Below, piece after piece: positions 27,629 through 36,451 of a stretch of 55,245 nucleotides of DNA. The stretch is from Rhodococcus erythropolis NBRC 15567. Lineage in GTDB: Bacteria; Actinomycetota; Actinomycetes; Mycobacteriales; Mycobacteriaceae. The stretch's first letter is position 1; the number at the start of each line of letters is the position of its first letter. The DNA lies in NCBI RefSeq assembly GCF_001552595.1, contig NZ_BCRM01000037.1, positions 1 to 55,245 on the forward strand, in the 5' to 3' direction. The notes beneath the pieces were generated by a model. It searched no databases, was not told the origin of the DNA, and saw nothing but the letters and a program-made list of their open reading frames with translations. Position numbers and translations under genes: made by a program.

Positions 27629-28981
27629 ATGACCACAACCCCGAATAATCCGAATCCGAGCAGAGCCGAAGCAGAAGTAGTCGAACTGGTCAGTTCTCTC
27701 ATCCGCTTCGACACCTCGAACACGGGAGAACTCGAAACCACCAAGGGTGAGCGTGCGTGCGCGGAGTGGGTTGCCGCGCAGCTTCAAGAAGTCGGCTACG
27801 AGACGGAATACGTCGAGTCCGGTGCGCCCGGCCGCGGGAACGTCTTTGCTCGCTTGAAGGGAGCTGAGTCGGGTCGAGGTGCATTGATGCTTCACGGTCA
27901 CCTCGACGTCGTTCCGGCCGAGCCCGCCGACTGGAGCGTCCATCCCTTTGCCGGCACCGTCCAGGACGGTTACGTCTGGGGGCGCGGCGCCGTGGACATG
28001 AAGGACATGGTCGGGATGATCCTGGCCCTCGCCAGGCAGTTCAAGGCGGAAGGCGTCGTACCGCCGCGTGATCTGGTGTTCGCCTTCGTGGCGGACGAGG
28101 AAGCTGGCGGAAAGTACGGATGCCAGTGGCTGGTCGAGCACCGCCCGGATCTGTTCGAGGGAGTGACCGAAGCCGTCGGTGAGGTGGGCGGTTTCTCGCT
28201 GACGGTTCCGCGGCCGGACGGAACCGACCGGCGGCTCTACCTCGTGGAGACTGCGGAAAAGGGCCTCGGTTGGATGCGTCTGACGGCCAAGGGACGCGCC
28301 GGGCACGGCTCCTTCCTCCACGACGACAACGCAGTCGCGACACTCGCCGGCGCGGTCTCGAGACTCGCTGCTCATCAGTTCCCGATCGTGATCTCGGATT
28401 CGGTTGCCGAGTTCCTCACCGCCGTCGGCGAAGAGACCGGATTGGACTTCGATCCGGGATCACCTGACATCGACGGGACTCTCGCGAAGTTGGGGACGAT
28501 CGCCAACATCATCGGGGCGACGTTCCGTGACACGGCGAACCCGACGATGCTCAAGGCTGGATACAAGGCGAACGTCATTCCGCAGACTGCCGAGGCAGTC
28601 TTCGACTGCCGCGTGCTGCCGGGACGTCAGGCCGAATTCGAGCGCACGGTGGACCAGCTGATCGGCCCCGACGTGACCCGCGAGTGGATCACCAAGCTGG
28701 ATTCGTACGAAACAACGTTCGACGGCCACCTCGTCGACGCCATGAACGAGGCGATCCTCGCCCACGATCCGGAGGCTCGCACAGTTCCGTACATGCTCTC
28801 CGGCGGAACCGACGCGAAGGCATTCGCGAAACTGGGCATTCGCTGCTTCGGCTTCGCACCTTTGCAGTTGCCGCCCGAGCTCGATTTCAGTGCGCTGTTC
28901 CACGGCGTCGACGAGCGAGTTCCGGTGGACGCACTACTGTTCGGGACACGTGTTCTGGAACATTTCCTGCTCAATTCCTGA
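27629..28981 (+). CDS. M20-family zinc peptidase/deacylase
   Basis: 450-residue cytosolic metallohydrolase of the M20 (carboxypeptidase/ArgE/DapE) family. Metal and catalytic motifs are visible in order: LMLHGHLDVVP (His ligand and catalytic Asp), GRGAVDMKD (bridging Asp), ADEEAGG (general base and ligand Glu), then FHGVDERVP at the C-terminal end (His ligand). The dimerisation domain sits in the middle (about residues 205-330). It resembles Rv2141c in position next to a PEBP gene and pyrD. Substrate cannot be told: dipeptides or N-acyl amino acids are typical. The ATG at 27629 follows GGAAAG. Confidence 0.92.
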   Translation: MTTTPNNPNPSRAEAEVVELVSSLIRFDTSNTGELETTKGERACAEWVAAQLQEVGYETEYVESGAPGRGNVFARLKGAESGRGALMLHGHLDVVPAEPADWSVHPFAGTVQDGYVWGRGAVDMKDMVGMILALARQFKAEGVVPPRDLVFAFVADEEAGGKYGCQWLVEHRPDLFEGVTEAVGEVGGFSLTVPRPDGTDRRLYLVETAEKGLGWMRLTAKGRAGHGSFLHDDNAVATLAGAVSRLAAHQFPIVISDSVAEFLTAVGEETGLDFDPGSPDIDGTLAKLGTIANIIGATFRDTANPTMLKAGYKANVIPQTAEAVFDCRVLPGRQAEFERTVDQLIGPDVTREWITKLDSYETTFDGHLVDAMNEAILAHDPEARTVPYMLSGGTDAKAFAKLGIRCFGFAPLQLPPELDFSALFHGVDERVPVDALLFGTRVLEHFLLNS

Positions 28982-29046
28982 CGAGCACGTAGATAGATCC
29001 GTGAGCTCGACGCACATCGAGCTCTCTTGTCACAGAAAGGATTCGC

Positions 29047-29583
29047 ATGGCGCACGATCCGTACGAACCATTGCCGAAGTTGCCGAGTTTCGAGCTGACC
29101 AGTGACGACATCACTGCGGGCCAGCCGCTGAAGCTTGCTCAGGCCAGTGGAGCTTTCGGTGTTCCCGGTGGCGAAGACATCTCACCGCAGCTCTCGTGGT
29201 CCGGCTTTCCGGCCGAGACGAAGAGCTTCGTGGTGACGGTGTTCGATCCGGACGCACCGACGGCGTCAGGATTCTGGCACTGGGCCGTGGCGAACATCCC
29301 CGCTTCCGTCACCCAACTCCCGGCCGGTGCCGGCGCGGCGGACAGCGATGTCCTGCCCGCCGGAACCGTCACCCTCCGCCACGACGGTGGCGGGTTCGGT
29401 TTCATCGGCGCAGGCCCGCCTCCCGGGCACGGTCCGCATCGCTACATCGTGGCGGTGCATGCCCTCGACGTGGAGACGCTCGACGGAGTCACCCCTGACT
29501 CGTCGCCGGCGTTCCTCGGTTTCAACGTGTTCCATCACGCGATCGCGCGTGCAACCCTGACCGGGACGTTCGAGGTCGAGTAA
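29047..29583 (+). CDS. PEBP / YbhB-YbcL family protein (Rv2140c-like)
   Basis: 178 residues with phosphatidylethanolamine-binding protein motifs: [35 protein letters not shown] (the DPDAP motif and HW pair of the ligand pocket), and the later [18 protein letters not shown]. No signal peptide, so it is likely cytosolic. The family binds phosphate-bearing ligands; its physiological role in actinobacteria is not settled. The ATG at 29047 follows AGAAAGGA. It lies between the M20 gene and convergent pyrD; the 58-base gap to pyrD is almost wholly occupied by palindrome copy 2. Confidence 0.92.
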   Translation: MAHDPYEPLPKLPSFELTSDDITAGQPLKLAQASGAFGVPGGEDISPQLSWSGFPAETKSFVVTVFDPDAPTASGFWHWAVANIPASVTQLPAGAGAADSDVLPAGTVTLRHDGGGFGFIGAGPPPGHGPHRYIVAVHALDVETLDGVTPDSSPAFLGFNVFHHAIARATLTGTFEVE

Positions 29584-29589
29584 TCACTT

Positions 29590-29637
29590 TGCTGTGCGCC
29601 TTTATTAACCGCGGGCGGTTAATAAAGGCGCACAGCA
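29590..29637. repeat. Dispersed palindrome, copy 2
   Basis: Same 20-base arms as copy 1 (29591-29610 and 29617-29636), loop GCGGGC, extended by T/A to 48 bases. It fills the space between the convergent stop codons of the PEBP gene (29583) and pyrD (29642), so it may serve as a bidirectional terminator. Confidence 0.93.
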
Positions 29638-29641
29638 GTTT

Positions 29642-30712
29642 CTAGCGAGGATTTTCAGCTCCCACTGCCTGGGCGATCGACGAGAAGCCGGCTGCGCGGA
29701 CCCGCTTGGCTATGCCCTTGTGGATGCTGCGAGCCCAGAACGGTCCGCCGTAGATGAAGCCGGTGTACCCCTGCACCAGCGTCGCGCCGGCGAGGATGCG
29801 CTCCCACGCCTGGTCGGCTGTCTCGATACCGCCGACCGAGATGATGGTCATCTTGTCGCCGACTCGGGCGTACAGGCGCCGGAGCACCTCGAGCGAGCGG
29901 TCGGCCACCGGTGCACCGGACAGCCCGCCAGCGCCGAGTGCAGCTACCTCGGCATCCGGGGTCTTCAAACCGTCGCGGCGGATCGTGGTGTTGGTCGCGA
30001 CGATTCCGGCAAGCCCGAGTTCGACTGCCAGATCGGCGACAGCGTCGACGTCCTCGTCCGAGAGATCGGGCGCGATCTTCACCAGTACCGGCACGCTGAC
30101 GGTGTCGAGCACGGCCTGCAGGATCGGGCGCAGAGATTCGACGGCCTGCAGATCACGGAGTCCGGGTGTGTTCGGCGAGCTGACATTCACGACCATGAAG
30201 TCGGCCAGCGGACCCAGAAGCTGGGCGCTGGCCGTGTAGTCGGCAGCGGCGTCGACAGCTTCGACGATCTTGGTCTTGCCGATGTTGGCACCGATCGGCA
30301 CCGTGACGCGGCGCTGTCGCAGGAAATTCGCCGCGTGACCAGCGCCGTGGTTGTTGAAGCCCATTCGGTTGATCAGAGCGCGGTCGGCCGGAAGTCGGAA
30401 GAGACGTGGCGCGGGGTTACCGGGCTGAGCTTGGGCTGTCACTGTTCCGACCTCGGCGAAACCGAAGCCCAACGGGCCCCAGGCGTCGACTCCGGTGGCG
30501 TCCTTGTCGAATCCTGCGGCCAGGCCGAGAGGTGCCGGGAACGTCAGACCGAAAGCCTGACTGCGCAGAACCGGGTCGTCGACGACAAGGACTTTTGCGA
30601 CCAGCCAGCGAAGGGGAGCGAACCGTGTCACCAGTTTCATCGCGGTGAAGGCAATGTGGTGGATGCGTTCCGGTGGGACTCGGAACATCAGGCTCAGCAG
30701 CAGTTGGTACAC
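29642..30712 (-). CDS. pyrD: Dihydroorotate dehydrogenase (quinone), class 2
   Basis: FMN flavoenzyme of pyrimidine synthesis: dihydroorotate to orotate, passing electrons to membrane quinone. 356 residues, the normal class 2 length. The N-terminal amphipathic helices (about 1-40) that dock to the membrane are present. Motifs: [24 protein letters not shown], the catalytic serine in [29 protein letters not shown] and the phosphate-binding SVGGI and [10 protein letters not shown]. The GTG start at 30712 follows GGAGAATC. It is transcribed toward the PEBP gene. The DUF5703 gene ends 75 bases upstream. Confidence 0.97.
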   Translation of the reverse strand: MYQLLLSLMFRVPPERIHHIAFTAMKLVTRFAPLRWLVAKVLVVDDPVLRSQAFGLTFPAPLGLAAGFDKDATGVDAWGPLGFGFAEVGTVTAQAQPGNPAPRLFRLPADRALINRMGFNNHGAGHAANFLRQRRVTVPIGANIGKTKIVEAVDAAADYTASAQLLGPLADFMVVNVSSPNTPGLRDLQAVESLRPILQAVLDTVSVPVLVKIAPDLSDEDVDAVADLAVELGLAGIVATNTTIRRDGLKTPDAEVAALGAGGLSGAPVADRSLEVLRRLYARVGDKMTIISVGGIETADQAWERILAGATLVQGYTGFIYGGPFWARSIHKGIAKRVRAAGFSSIAQAVGAENPR

Positions 30713-30787
30713 GATTCTCCAGCTCTTCGATGGTGTGATTTTGTCAGCGGTTTCGATAGCGGCGGGTTCTGGTCGTCTGTTGAACGA

Positions 30788-31036
30788 TCAGTGCTGAATG
30801 CCGTCCGGATCGGTCACGTGCAGCGGCGTCTTCTTTCGCTTGAGGAGCACACGACGGCTGCCGTCGGGGTAGAGACGGACTCGGGAGAGTTCCCACCCGC
30901 CGAACTCGGCGGAGATCGCCAGGCGCATCGACGCCGTGACCCGCGAAACGTTCGGCGGTAGCCGGAGCGGCACGTAGTCGAACTTGTCGTCCGACGTCTC
31001 CCACTGCGCGGGGATCCCGCGCGTACGCTTTTCCAT
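30788..31036 (-). CDS. DUF5703 family small protein
   Basis: 82 residues, cytosolic and basic. It matches the actinobacterial DUF5703 pattern: KFDYVPLRLPPNVSR, then WELSRVRLYPDGSRRVLLKR. Function unknown. The ATG overlaps the stop of lppL by one base (TGATG at 31034-31038), so it is translationally coupled to the lipoprotein gene. A 75-base gap then leads to pyrD. Confidence 0.85.
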   Translation of the reverse strand: MEKRTRGIPAQWETSDDKFDYVPLRLPPNVSRVTASMRLAISAEFGGWELSRVRLYPDGSRRVLLKRKKTPLHVTDPDGIQH

Positions 31037-32061
31037 CAGTTCTCCCGTGACGGGATGACCTGCAGCCCGTCACCGGTTGCCGATCCGACGATCAGATTGC
31101 CGTTGGAAGAGTCTACGGCCAACGAATTCGGCTGTCGCACCGTCTTGAACCGTCCGGTCTCCACGGGGATGCCGGACGACAGATCGAAGCCGACCACTTC
31201 GTTGGTCGCCGTCAGTGTCACCCACACCCGATCCGCGGTCTCGTCGTAGGCGACGGCGTAAGGCGATTCGCCGACGGGGTAGCGCTGGTGCATCAGGAGC
31301 GGATCGGCAGTGAAGACGAGCAGTTCGTTGCCGGTGGTGTCGGTGACAAGGATGCGTCCGAAGCGATCGGTGGCCAGATGAGTTGCGCCCTCACCGGCGC
31401 GAAGAGCGACGCCGAGTTTGCCGTCTTCGAGATTGATCGCCGTCAGCGAGGTCTGACGGTGATCGAGGGCGCTCAGGTTGTCGCCGGTAACCGCAAGTTC
31501 GTCGACGGATGCAAACCCCGAAACCGTCTGTGACTGATCGGTCTTCGGGTCGACGATGTGAACTGAACCATTGTCCGTGCCGATCGCGATGCGGCCGTCG
31601 GTCAGCTCGACCGCGGAGTTCGCCTGGCCGTCGACCGGTATGGACGTCTGTTCGCCCGATGTCAGATTCAGCTTCACTACCTGGCGATCCATCGCCAGCA
31701 GAGCGCTACCGTCGGAGCCGATCGAAACGTCGCGTACGTCTGAATCCAGAGCTATCGGACGACCTGCGGAGGCGGGGTCGGCGCCGGCCAAACTGTCCGA
31801 AGGAACGACCAGCACCGATCGTGGGTCGTTGGCAACCAGAACAGCGCTGCGCGTGATCGGGTCGAATGTGATGGAATCGATCAGACCTGAATACGGGTGA
31901 ACCACGCCGTCCGGGGTGCTGGTGGTGGCCGGTGAGACCGCTGCCGTAGCGGGATCGATCGTGATGAGGTCGTCTCCGCCATCTCCGGAAGAACATCCTG
32001 TGACCAGCAGAACCGCCGCCCCCATTGCTGCTGCAGTGGTGCGGATCCCTAGGCGAGCCAT
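31036..32061 (-). CDS. lppL: Lipoprotein LppL-like, beta-propeller
   Basis: 341 residues. The signal peptide ends in lipobox LLVTGC with the lipidated Cys23 (MARLGIRTTAAAMGAAVLLV then TGC). The mature protein consists of repeated blades with DxxD/xGxL patterns (for instance IAIGTDNGSVHIVDPKTDQS and DRFGRILVTDTTGNELLVFT), resembling YVTN-type seven-bladed propellers, exported and membrane-tethered. Order next to pyrD corresponds to Rv2138 lppL. Role unknown; propellers usually mediate protein or ligand binding. The ATG at 32061 has AGAGGAAC upstream. It is divergent from the unknown gene at 32245. Confidence 0.85.
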   Translation of the reverse strand: MARLGIRTTAAAMGAAVLLVTGCSSGDGGDDLITIDPATAAVSPATTSTPDGVVHPYSGLIDSITFDPITRSAVLVANDPRSVLVVPSDSLAGADPASAGRPIALDSDVRDVSIGSDGSALLAMDRQVVKLNLTSGEQTSIPVDGQANSAVELTDGRIAIGTDNGSVHIVDPKTDQSQTVSGFASVDELAVTGDNLSALDHRQTSLTAINLEDGKLGVALRAGEGATHLATDRFGRILVTDTTGNELLVFTADPLLMHQRYPVGESPYAVAYDETADRVWVTLTATNEVVGFDLSSGIPVETGRFKTVRQPNSLAVDSSNGNLIVGSATGDGLQVIPSREN

Positions 32062-32244
32062 GTGTAGTTCCTCTTTTTCTTGTCATCTGTTCTTCACGCA
32101 GTGCGACTGTCATCGATCATCCCTGATCGCAGTCGGGCGCCGTTCATCGCGTCGAGGAACTACCGACCATTCCGCTCACACCCTTGACGCGATACCGTAC
32201 GAACAGCGGTTGCGGTTGACGCTGCAATCACCGAGGAGATCATT

Positions 32245-32667
32245 GTGATTCCCACAGAACCCACCGATTCCGGCGCACAGCCGCCCGAACCGGCGCGGCC
32301 GGACTTCGAGATCGAGGACCTCACCGTCGGCGCTCATGCACACGGTTTCGGCAGGTCCGACGGTCGAACTTTCGCGTTCCGCGTACGCAAGAGCGTGCTG
32401 TTCGTCGAGGTATACGGCGAATACTGCGAGCACAGTGTGCCGACCCCTTCGGACGTTGTCGCCACGGCGGAGCGATCGGTCACCGACATCGATCTGACCG
32501 ACGAGCGAAGCATCGCCGGTGTGGTGCGCGACGCAGTTCTCTCGACCGAGACTGATTGGTCACATCCGGACGTCGGTGACGGCGTTCGTCAGGGCGAGGG
32601 ACGCAGCCTGCCGACGGTGAGAGCAGTCCTGAACAGGCTGGGATCGATCATCGATTCTGTTCGGTGA
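32245..32667 (+). CDS. Conserved-looking protein of unknown function
   Basis: 140 residues, not recognised. No signal peptide or membrane segment. The N-terminal 25 residues are Pro/Glu-rich. A compact region follows (FEIEDLTVGAHAHGFGRSDG, then FAFRVRKSVLFVEVYGEY) that could be a small beta domain, then a helical C-terminus (VVRDAVL, VRAVLNRLGSII). It has one cysteine (YGEYCEHS). The GTG start at 32245 follows GAGGAGA. Codon use matches its neighbours. It shares a 183-base divergent promoter region with lppL, and its 3' end overlaps convergent hmuV by 20 bases. Confidence 0.75.
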   Translation: MIPTEPTDSGAQPPEPARPDFEIEDLTVGAHAHGFGRSDGRTFAFRVRKSVLFVEVYGEYCEHSVPTPSDVVATAERSVTDIDLTDERSIAGVVRDAVLSTETDWSHPDVGDGVRQGEGRSLPTVRAVLNRLGSIIDSVR

Positions 32668-33511
32668 ATTCTCGGCGCGGGATAACCAGCGTTGCTCCGG
32701 TTGTCGGATGCGGGAACACCTCGACCGGATAACCGTAGACGCGGGTCAGAAGCTCTTCGTGTAGCACCGATTCCGGGGGACCGTCGGCGGCGATGCGTCC
32801 ATTCTCGAGTACGACGATTCGGTCGGCATACGCCGCTGCCAACGCGAGATCGTGCAACACGACGACGACGGCATCGCCGTCCGCAGCGCGAGCGCGCGCC
32901 ACGGACATCACCGCTTCCTGGTGTCCGAGATCGAGTGCTGCAGTCGGCTCGTCCAGCAGGATGGTCGACGTTTCCTGTGCCAGTACCCGGGCAAGAGCGA
33001 CCCGCGCCTGCTCGCCACCGGACAGCACGGCGAATGGCCGATTGGCGAACCCCTCGACATCGCAGGTCTTCATCGCCGCGGTGATAGCAGCGCCGTCGCG
33101 GTCTTCTCGGCGCGTTCCGGCCCATGGCGCACGTCCCATGCGAACGACCTGGCGAGCGCTGAACGAAAATCCGATCGTGTGTTTCTGGGGGAGAACCGCG
33201 CGTCGGCGCGCCATGTCGATCGGCGACCACTGAGTGAGGTCAGTGCCTTCGACGTCCACCCGCCCAGCGATGACGGGCTGATCACCGGCCAACGCCGCAA
33301 GAAGAGTCGACTTACCGGCGCCGTTCGGTCCGACGAGGACGACGAGCTCGCCTGCCCGGACTTCGATGGATACGCCTTCGAGAATGTGTCGACCACCGCG
33401 TTCGACGGTGATGTCGCGCGCTTCGAGGGTGACATCACCGACGCCAGGGCTTTCCGGTTCGGGGGTGACGCGGCCGAACAGTTCGCGCCAGTTTCTTACG
33501 AGGCTGCTCAT
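32648..33511 (-). CDS. hmuV: Hemin ABC transporter ATP-binding protein
   Basis: The 287-residue ATPase of the heme importer. Walker A GPNGAGKS, Q-loop LPQKH, signature LSGGEQARVALAR, Walker B ILLDEP and switch VVLHD are all present. Residues 1-30 form an unusual extension before the ABC domain begins at DVTLEARDITVERGG. I chose the ATG at 33511, which overlaps the hmuU stop (ATGA); a GTG six bases upstream would add two residues. It is the last gene of hmuO-hmuT-hmuU-hmuV. Heme specificity rests on family resemblance (ARDITVERGG...LARARAADGDAV) and the adjacent heme oxygenase. Confidence 0.93.
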   Translation of the reverse strand: MSSLVRNWRELFGRVTPEPESPGVGDVTLEARDITVERGGRHILEGVSIEVRAGELVVLVGPNGAGKSTLLAALAGDQPVIAGRVDVEGTDLTQWSPIDMARRRAVLPQKHTIGFSFSARQVVRMGRAPWAGTRREDRDGAAITAAMKTCDVEGFANRPFAVLSGGEQARVALARVLAQETSTILLDEPTAALDLGHQEAVMSVARARAADGDAVVVVLHDLALAAAYADRIVVLENGRIAADGPPESVLHEELLTRVYGYPVEVFPHPTTGATLVIPRREFTEQNR

Positions 33512-34644
33512 GCCCACCCGCCCTGTTGCGCGCGTGTTCGTCGGAGAAGCCAGAAGAAGAAGGGGCCGCCAACCAGAGCGGTCAGCATTCCGAGGGGCAG
33601 GTCTGCGTTGTCGATCAGCGACCGCGAGCCGAGATCTGCGACAAGCAGAACCAGTGCGCCGGCAAGGGCGCTCGCCGGAATCAGCGCGCGGTGGCCGGGG
33701 CCGACAAGAATGCGCATCAGGTGCGGAACGATCAGTCCGACGAAGAGGATGATGCCGGTGAAGGCAACACTCGCCGAGACCAGGAGAGCGACGATCAGAA
33801 CCGCGAACTGGCGCAGCCGTTCGACGTTGACACCCAGGTGACGAGCTGCATGTTCACCGAGTGCGAGAAGGTCCAGACGCGGAGCGATCATGACCGTCGC
33901 GGCAATTCCGACAACGGTCATCGGCGCCACGATCATGACGGCATTCCACGACGCTCCGTTGAGTGAGCCGAGTTGCCAGAACACGATCTGATCGCGAGCG
34001 GACGGGCTGGCGACGAAGGTGAAGAACGCGATGAGTCCGCCGGCGAACGCATTGATCGCGACGCCGGTCAGCACCAATGTCACTACTTCGGTTCGGCCTT
34101 CGTGGCGCGCAAGCAGGTAGACCGCCGCGGTGGTGAACAGCCCGGCGACGAACGCTGCCGCAGCAACGGCCCAGCCGGCCACGAACGTGCCGCCGACGAC
34201 GATGACAGCGCTCGCGCCAACTGCAGCGCCCGCGGACACTCCGATCACCCCGGGCTCCGCGAGTGGATTGGAGAACACACCCTGCAGGAGCGCACCGGAA
34301 CATCCCAACGCCGCGCCGACACAGATGGCGAGCACGACGCGGGGGAAACGAACCTCCCACAAAGTCACTTCACCGCTGGGATGGGCGGGCATCGGACCGA
34401 GATCGAGCCCGATGCGGTGCAGGATGCTGCCCAAAACCTCGAGAGGCGATGTCGGAACTTGACCGATGCACGCCGACAGCACTGCGACGATCACCAGGGC
34501 GAGAGTCAAGCTGACCAGTACCGCACTCACCCGCGACCGCGACGCGGGGCCAGACGCCGACTTGTCGGCGCCCCCGACGTCATTTGAATCCTCGGCTGCG
34601 GACACAGACTTACCTGCTTCGGAACTACCTGTTTCTGTACTCAC
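33508..34644 (-). CDS. hmuU: Hemin ABC transporter permease (FecCD family)
   Basis: 378-residue inner-membrane permease with about nine to ten helices starting near residue 39 (VSAVLVSLTLALVIVAVLSA). FecCD hallmarks are FPRVVLAICVGAALGCSGAL, LQGVFSNPLAEPGVIGVSAG, GVAINAFAGG, FVGLIVPHLMRIL and GPGHRALIPASALAGA. The first 38 residues are Ser/Gly-rich and cytosolic. It forms the channel for HmuV and accepts heme from HmuT. The gap to hmuT is 24 bases, and the overlap with hmuV is four. The start is the GTG at 34644. Confidence 0.94.
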   Translation of the reverse strand: MSTETGSSEAGKSVSAAEDSNDVGGADKSASGPASRSRVSAVLVSLTLALVIVAVLSACIGQVPTSPLEVLGSILHRIGLDLGPMPAHPSGEVTLWEVRFPRVVLAICVGAALGCSGALLQGVFSNPLAEPGVIGVSAGAAVGASAVIVVGGTFVAGWAVAAAAFVAGLFTTAAVYLLARHEGRTEVVTLVLTGVAINAFAGGLIAFFTFVASPSARDQIVFWQLGSLNGASWNAVMIVAPMTVVGIAATVMIAPRLDLLALGEHAARHLGVNVERLRQFAVLIVALLVSASVAFTGIILFVGLIVPHLMRILVGPGHRALIPASALAGALVLLVADLGSRSLIDNADLPLGMLTALVGGPFFFWLLRRTRAQQGGWA

Positions 34645-34668
34645 GAATCAGCACTCACAAATCTTTGC

Positions 34669-35676
34669 TCACGATCCACCGGGCTCGTAGATCGCTTCGG
34701 CGAGTGCCGCCATGACGCGTCCGGTGTTCGGCCCGAAGCTGAGCAGGACACCGTCCTCCATGTCGACTACTCGTTTGTTCTTTCCGGCCGGCGTCTGAGC
34801 GATGCCAGGGACCTTTTCGAGGCCGTCGATTCCGCCGATCGATGCCAATCCGTCCGTCATCATCAGCAGGGCGTCAGGCGCTGCGGCGATGAGCGCTTCG
34901 CTGGTGATGGGTACGAACTGTTGTGTGATGCCCGAGGCGGTACCCGCATCTGTGGCGCCGAGGGCCTCGATCAAGGAATCGGCACCCGAACCTTCACCGC
35001 CGATCATGGTGATGGCCGATCCGCGCATGTAGAGGAACGCGATCTTCAGTGGATCGCCGTCGTTGGGAACCAGATCGCGCGCAGCAGCGATCTCCGATTC
35101 GGTTCGATCGATCAGCGCTGCGCCCTGGGCCGGAACGCCGAGCGCGTCGGCGACTGCTTGGATCTGCCCCGGCACACCTTCGAGGGTTCGGGTCGGGTCG
35201 AAGAACACCACGGGAACACCGGCGGCGCGCAACTGATCCTGGACGCTCTTGGGCCCGATGCTCGTGTCAGTGAGAACCACGGTGGGATTCAAATCGAGGA
35301 TGGCTTCGGTATTGAGCGATTGGCCGCCGACCGTGACAACCGGTACGTCCGCGACCGCGGGGAACTTGGCTGCGGTGTCGCGGCCGACAAGGTTGTCACC
35401 GAGGCCGAGCGCCACCGTTGTCGTTGCGAGCGTCCCGTAGCGGTCGGCCGCAACGATCCGGCTGTTGTCGGTGATGGTCACGTCGACGCCGTCGAAGCTC
35501 TTCACCGTCACGGGCAGCGTTGCGGTCGGGTTGTCGGACACGGGAACCGGGCTGGAATCTTCGAGTACTGCGGTCCGGGCACCCTGAGATGTCGTGGAGT
35601 TGTCGCTGGATCCGCAAGCCACCAGACCGAAACCGGCTGCTGCGACCAGTGCCGCCGCGGCCAAGCGCTTCATCAT
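34669..35676 (-). CDS. hmuT: Hemin-binding lipoprotein
   Basis: 335-residue substrate-binding protein. The signal peptide ends in lipobox LVAC with lipidated Cys21, so it is membrane-tethered outside. TroA/HmuT-type fold: RIVAADRYGTLATTTVALG, NTEAILDLNPTVVLTDT, FDPTRTLEGVPGQIQAVADA and IAFLYMRGSAITMIGGEGSG. HmuT of corynebacteria uses His and Tyr as heme ligands; candidate Tyr80 lies in the ADRYGT segment, but I cannot assign the ligands with certainty. Two ATG codons open the gene (35676 and 35673); the first overlaps the hmuO stop as ATGA. Confidence 0.92.
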   Translation of the reverse strand: MMKRLAAAALVAAAGFGLVACGSSDNSTTSQGARTAVLEDSSPVPVSDNPTATLPVTVKSFDGVDVTITDNSRIVAADRYGTLATTTVALGLGDNLVGRDTAAKFPAVADVPVVTVGGQSLNTEAILDLNPTVVLTDTSIGPKSVQDQLRAAGVPVVFFDPTRTLEGVPGQIQAVADALGVPAQGAALIDRTESEIAAARDLVPNDGDPLKIAFLYMRGSAITMIGGEGSGADSLIEALGATDAGTASGITQQFVPITSEALIAAAPDALLMMTDGLASIGGIDGLEKVPGIAQTPAGKNKRVVDMEDGVLLSFGPNTGRVMAALAEAIYEPGGS

Positions 35677-36359
35677 TTGACGAGGTAGCTCTCGATGTCG
35701 CCTTCGAGGTCGGCGAACAGGTCACCGTTGAGGCGGTACGCCAGATTCACCTCGTCGATGAAACGCTGCTGTTCTTCGGCCGGAATCTGCAGCGCATCCA
35801 GATTCGAGCGGTAGTCGTCCTTGAAAGGCTTCGGCTTGGGGATGCCTTCGAAGATGTAGAAGCGAAGTCCGTCGGTCTCGAATCCGTAGGCGCGCTCGAG
35901 CATCCGGCGGATGATCTGTCCGCCCGAGAGGTCACCCATGTATCGCAGGTAGTGATGTGCGACGAAGCCGGCGGGCCAGTCGAACGCCACTTCCTTCAGG
36001 CGGGCGATGTAACGCTCGGTTGCCGGCAAGGCCACGAGTTCGTCGCGCCAGTTCGGTCCGCCGAGGAACTCGAGATCGGCTTCGAGCGAAGCCACCCGCA
36101 ACAGATCCTCGGACAGGAACGGAGCGACCAACTCGTTGTCGGCGTGTGTGCGGCCGGCCTCTTCGAGGCTCGTGTAGACGAGGTACGTCTGTCCCAGAAG
36201 AGCGGCGTAGCCAGCCGTGGTCAGCTCACCGCCGAGAAGCGCGCCTACGAATCGGGACTGCTCCGTCTCGCGGTGCGCTGCGTCCGTCTCGGTCTTGATT
36301 CGTTCGGAGAAGGCGGGGCCTGCGTCTGCGGAAAGGCTGTCTACGTCGAGCGTGGTCAT
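35673..36359 (-). CDS. hmuO: Heme oxygenase
   Basis: Cytosolic enzyme that opens heme to biliverdin, CO and iron. 228 residues, all-helical HmuO/HO-1 family. The proximal heme ligand is His29 in TETDAAHRETE, and the distal helix is RYMGDLSGGQIIRRML with its flexible glycines. The ATG at 36359 follows AGGAGAA; a start at 36383 would add eight residues with no better site. It is the first gene of the operon with hmuTUV, and a predicted IdeR/DtxR box lies 35 bases upstream. Iron repression is inferred by analogy with C. diphtheriae hmuO. Confidence 0.95.
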   Translation of the reverse strand: MTTLDVDSLSADAGPAFSERIKTETDAAHRETEQSRFVGALLGGELTTAGYAALLGQTYLVYTSLEEAGRTHADNELVAPFLSEDLLRVASLEADLEFLGGPNWRDELVALPATERYIARLKEVAFDWPAGFVAHHYLRYMGDLSGGQIIRRMLERAYGFETDGLRFYIFEGIPKPKPFKDDYRSNLDALQIPAEEQQRFIDEVNLAYRLNGDLFADLEGDIESYLVK

Positions 36360-36393
36360 TGATTCTCCTGAGGCTGTAGTCAAGCGTTGCCTA

Positions 36394-36412
36394 CTAGGTT
36401 AGCCTGCCCTCG
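36394..36412 (-). promoter_or_regulatory. Predicted IdeR/DtxR iron-repressor box upstream of hmuO
   Basis: CTAGGTTAGCCTGCCCTCG matches about 15 of 19 positions of the IdeR/DtxR consensus TTAGGTTAGSCTAACCTWA; the left half is nearly perfect. It is 35 bases from the hmuO start, in the 92-base gap with the convergently placed end of the aldo/keto reductase gene. Binding is inferred. Confidence 0.6.
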
Positions 36413-36451
36413 CCAACACGATACCTTCGGTATTTCGATCAGCGGGACAGA

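Noticed and set aside
27330..29637. Palindromes as a CRISPR array, transposon ends or a dif site
   Set aside because: Copies are widely spaced with no regular spacer, no transposase lies between them, and the sequence does not resemble a dif site.
29720..30961. Open frame of 413 codons on the plus strand
   Set aside because: Antisense to pyrD and DUF5703; no homology visible.
36421..36433. Small hairpin ATACC-TTC-GGTAT as terminator of the aldo/keto reductase gene
   Set aside because: A five-base stem with no clear U-run is too weak to report as a feature.
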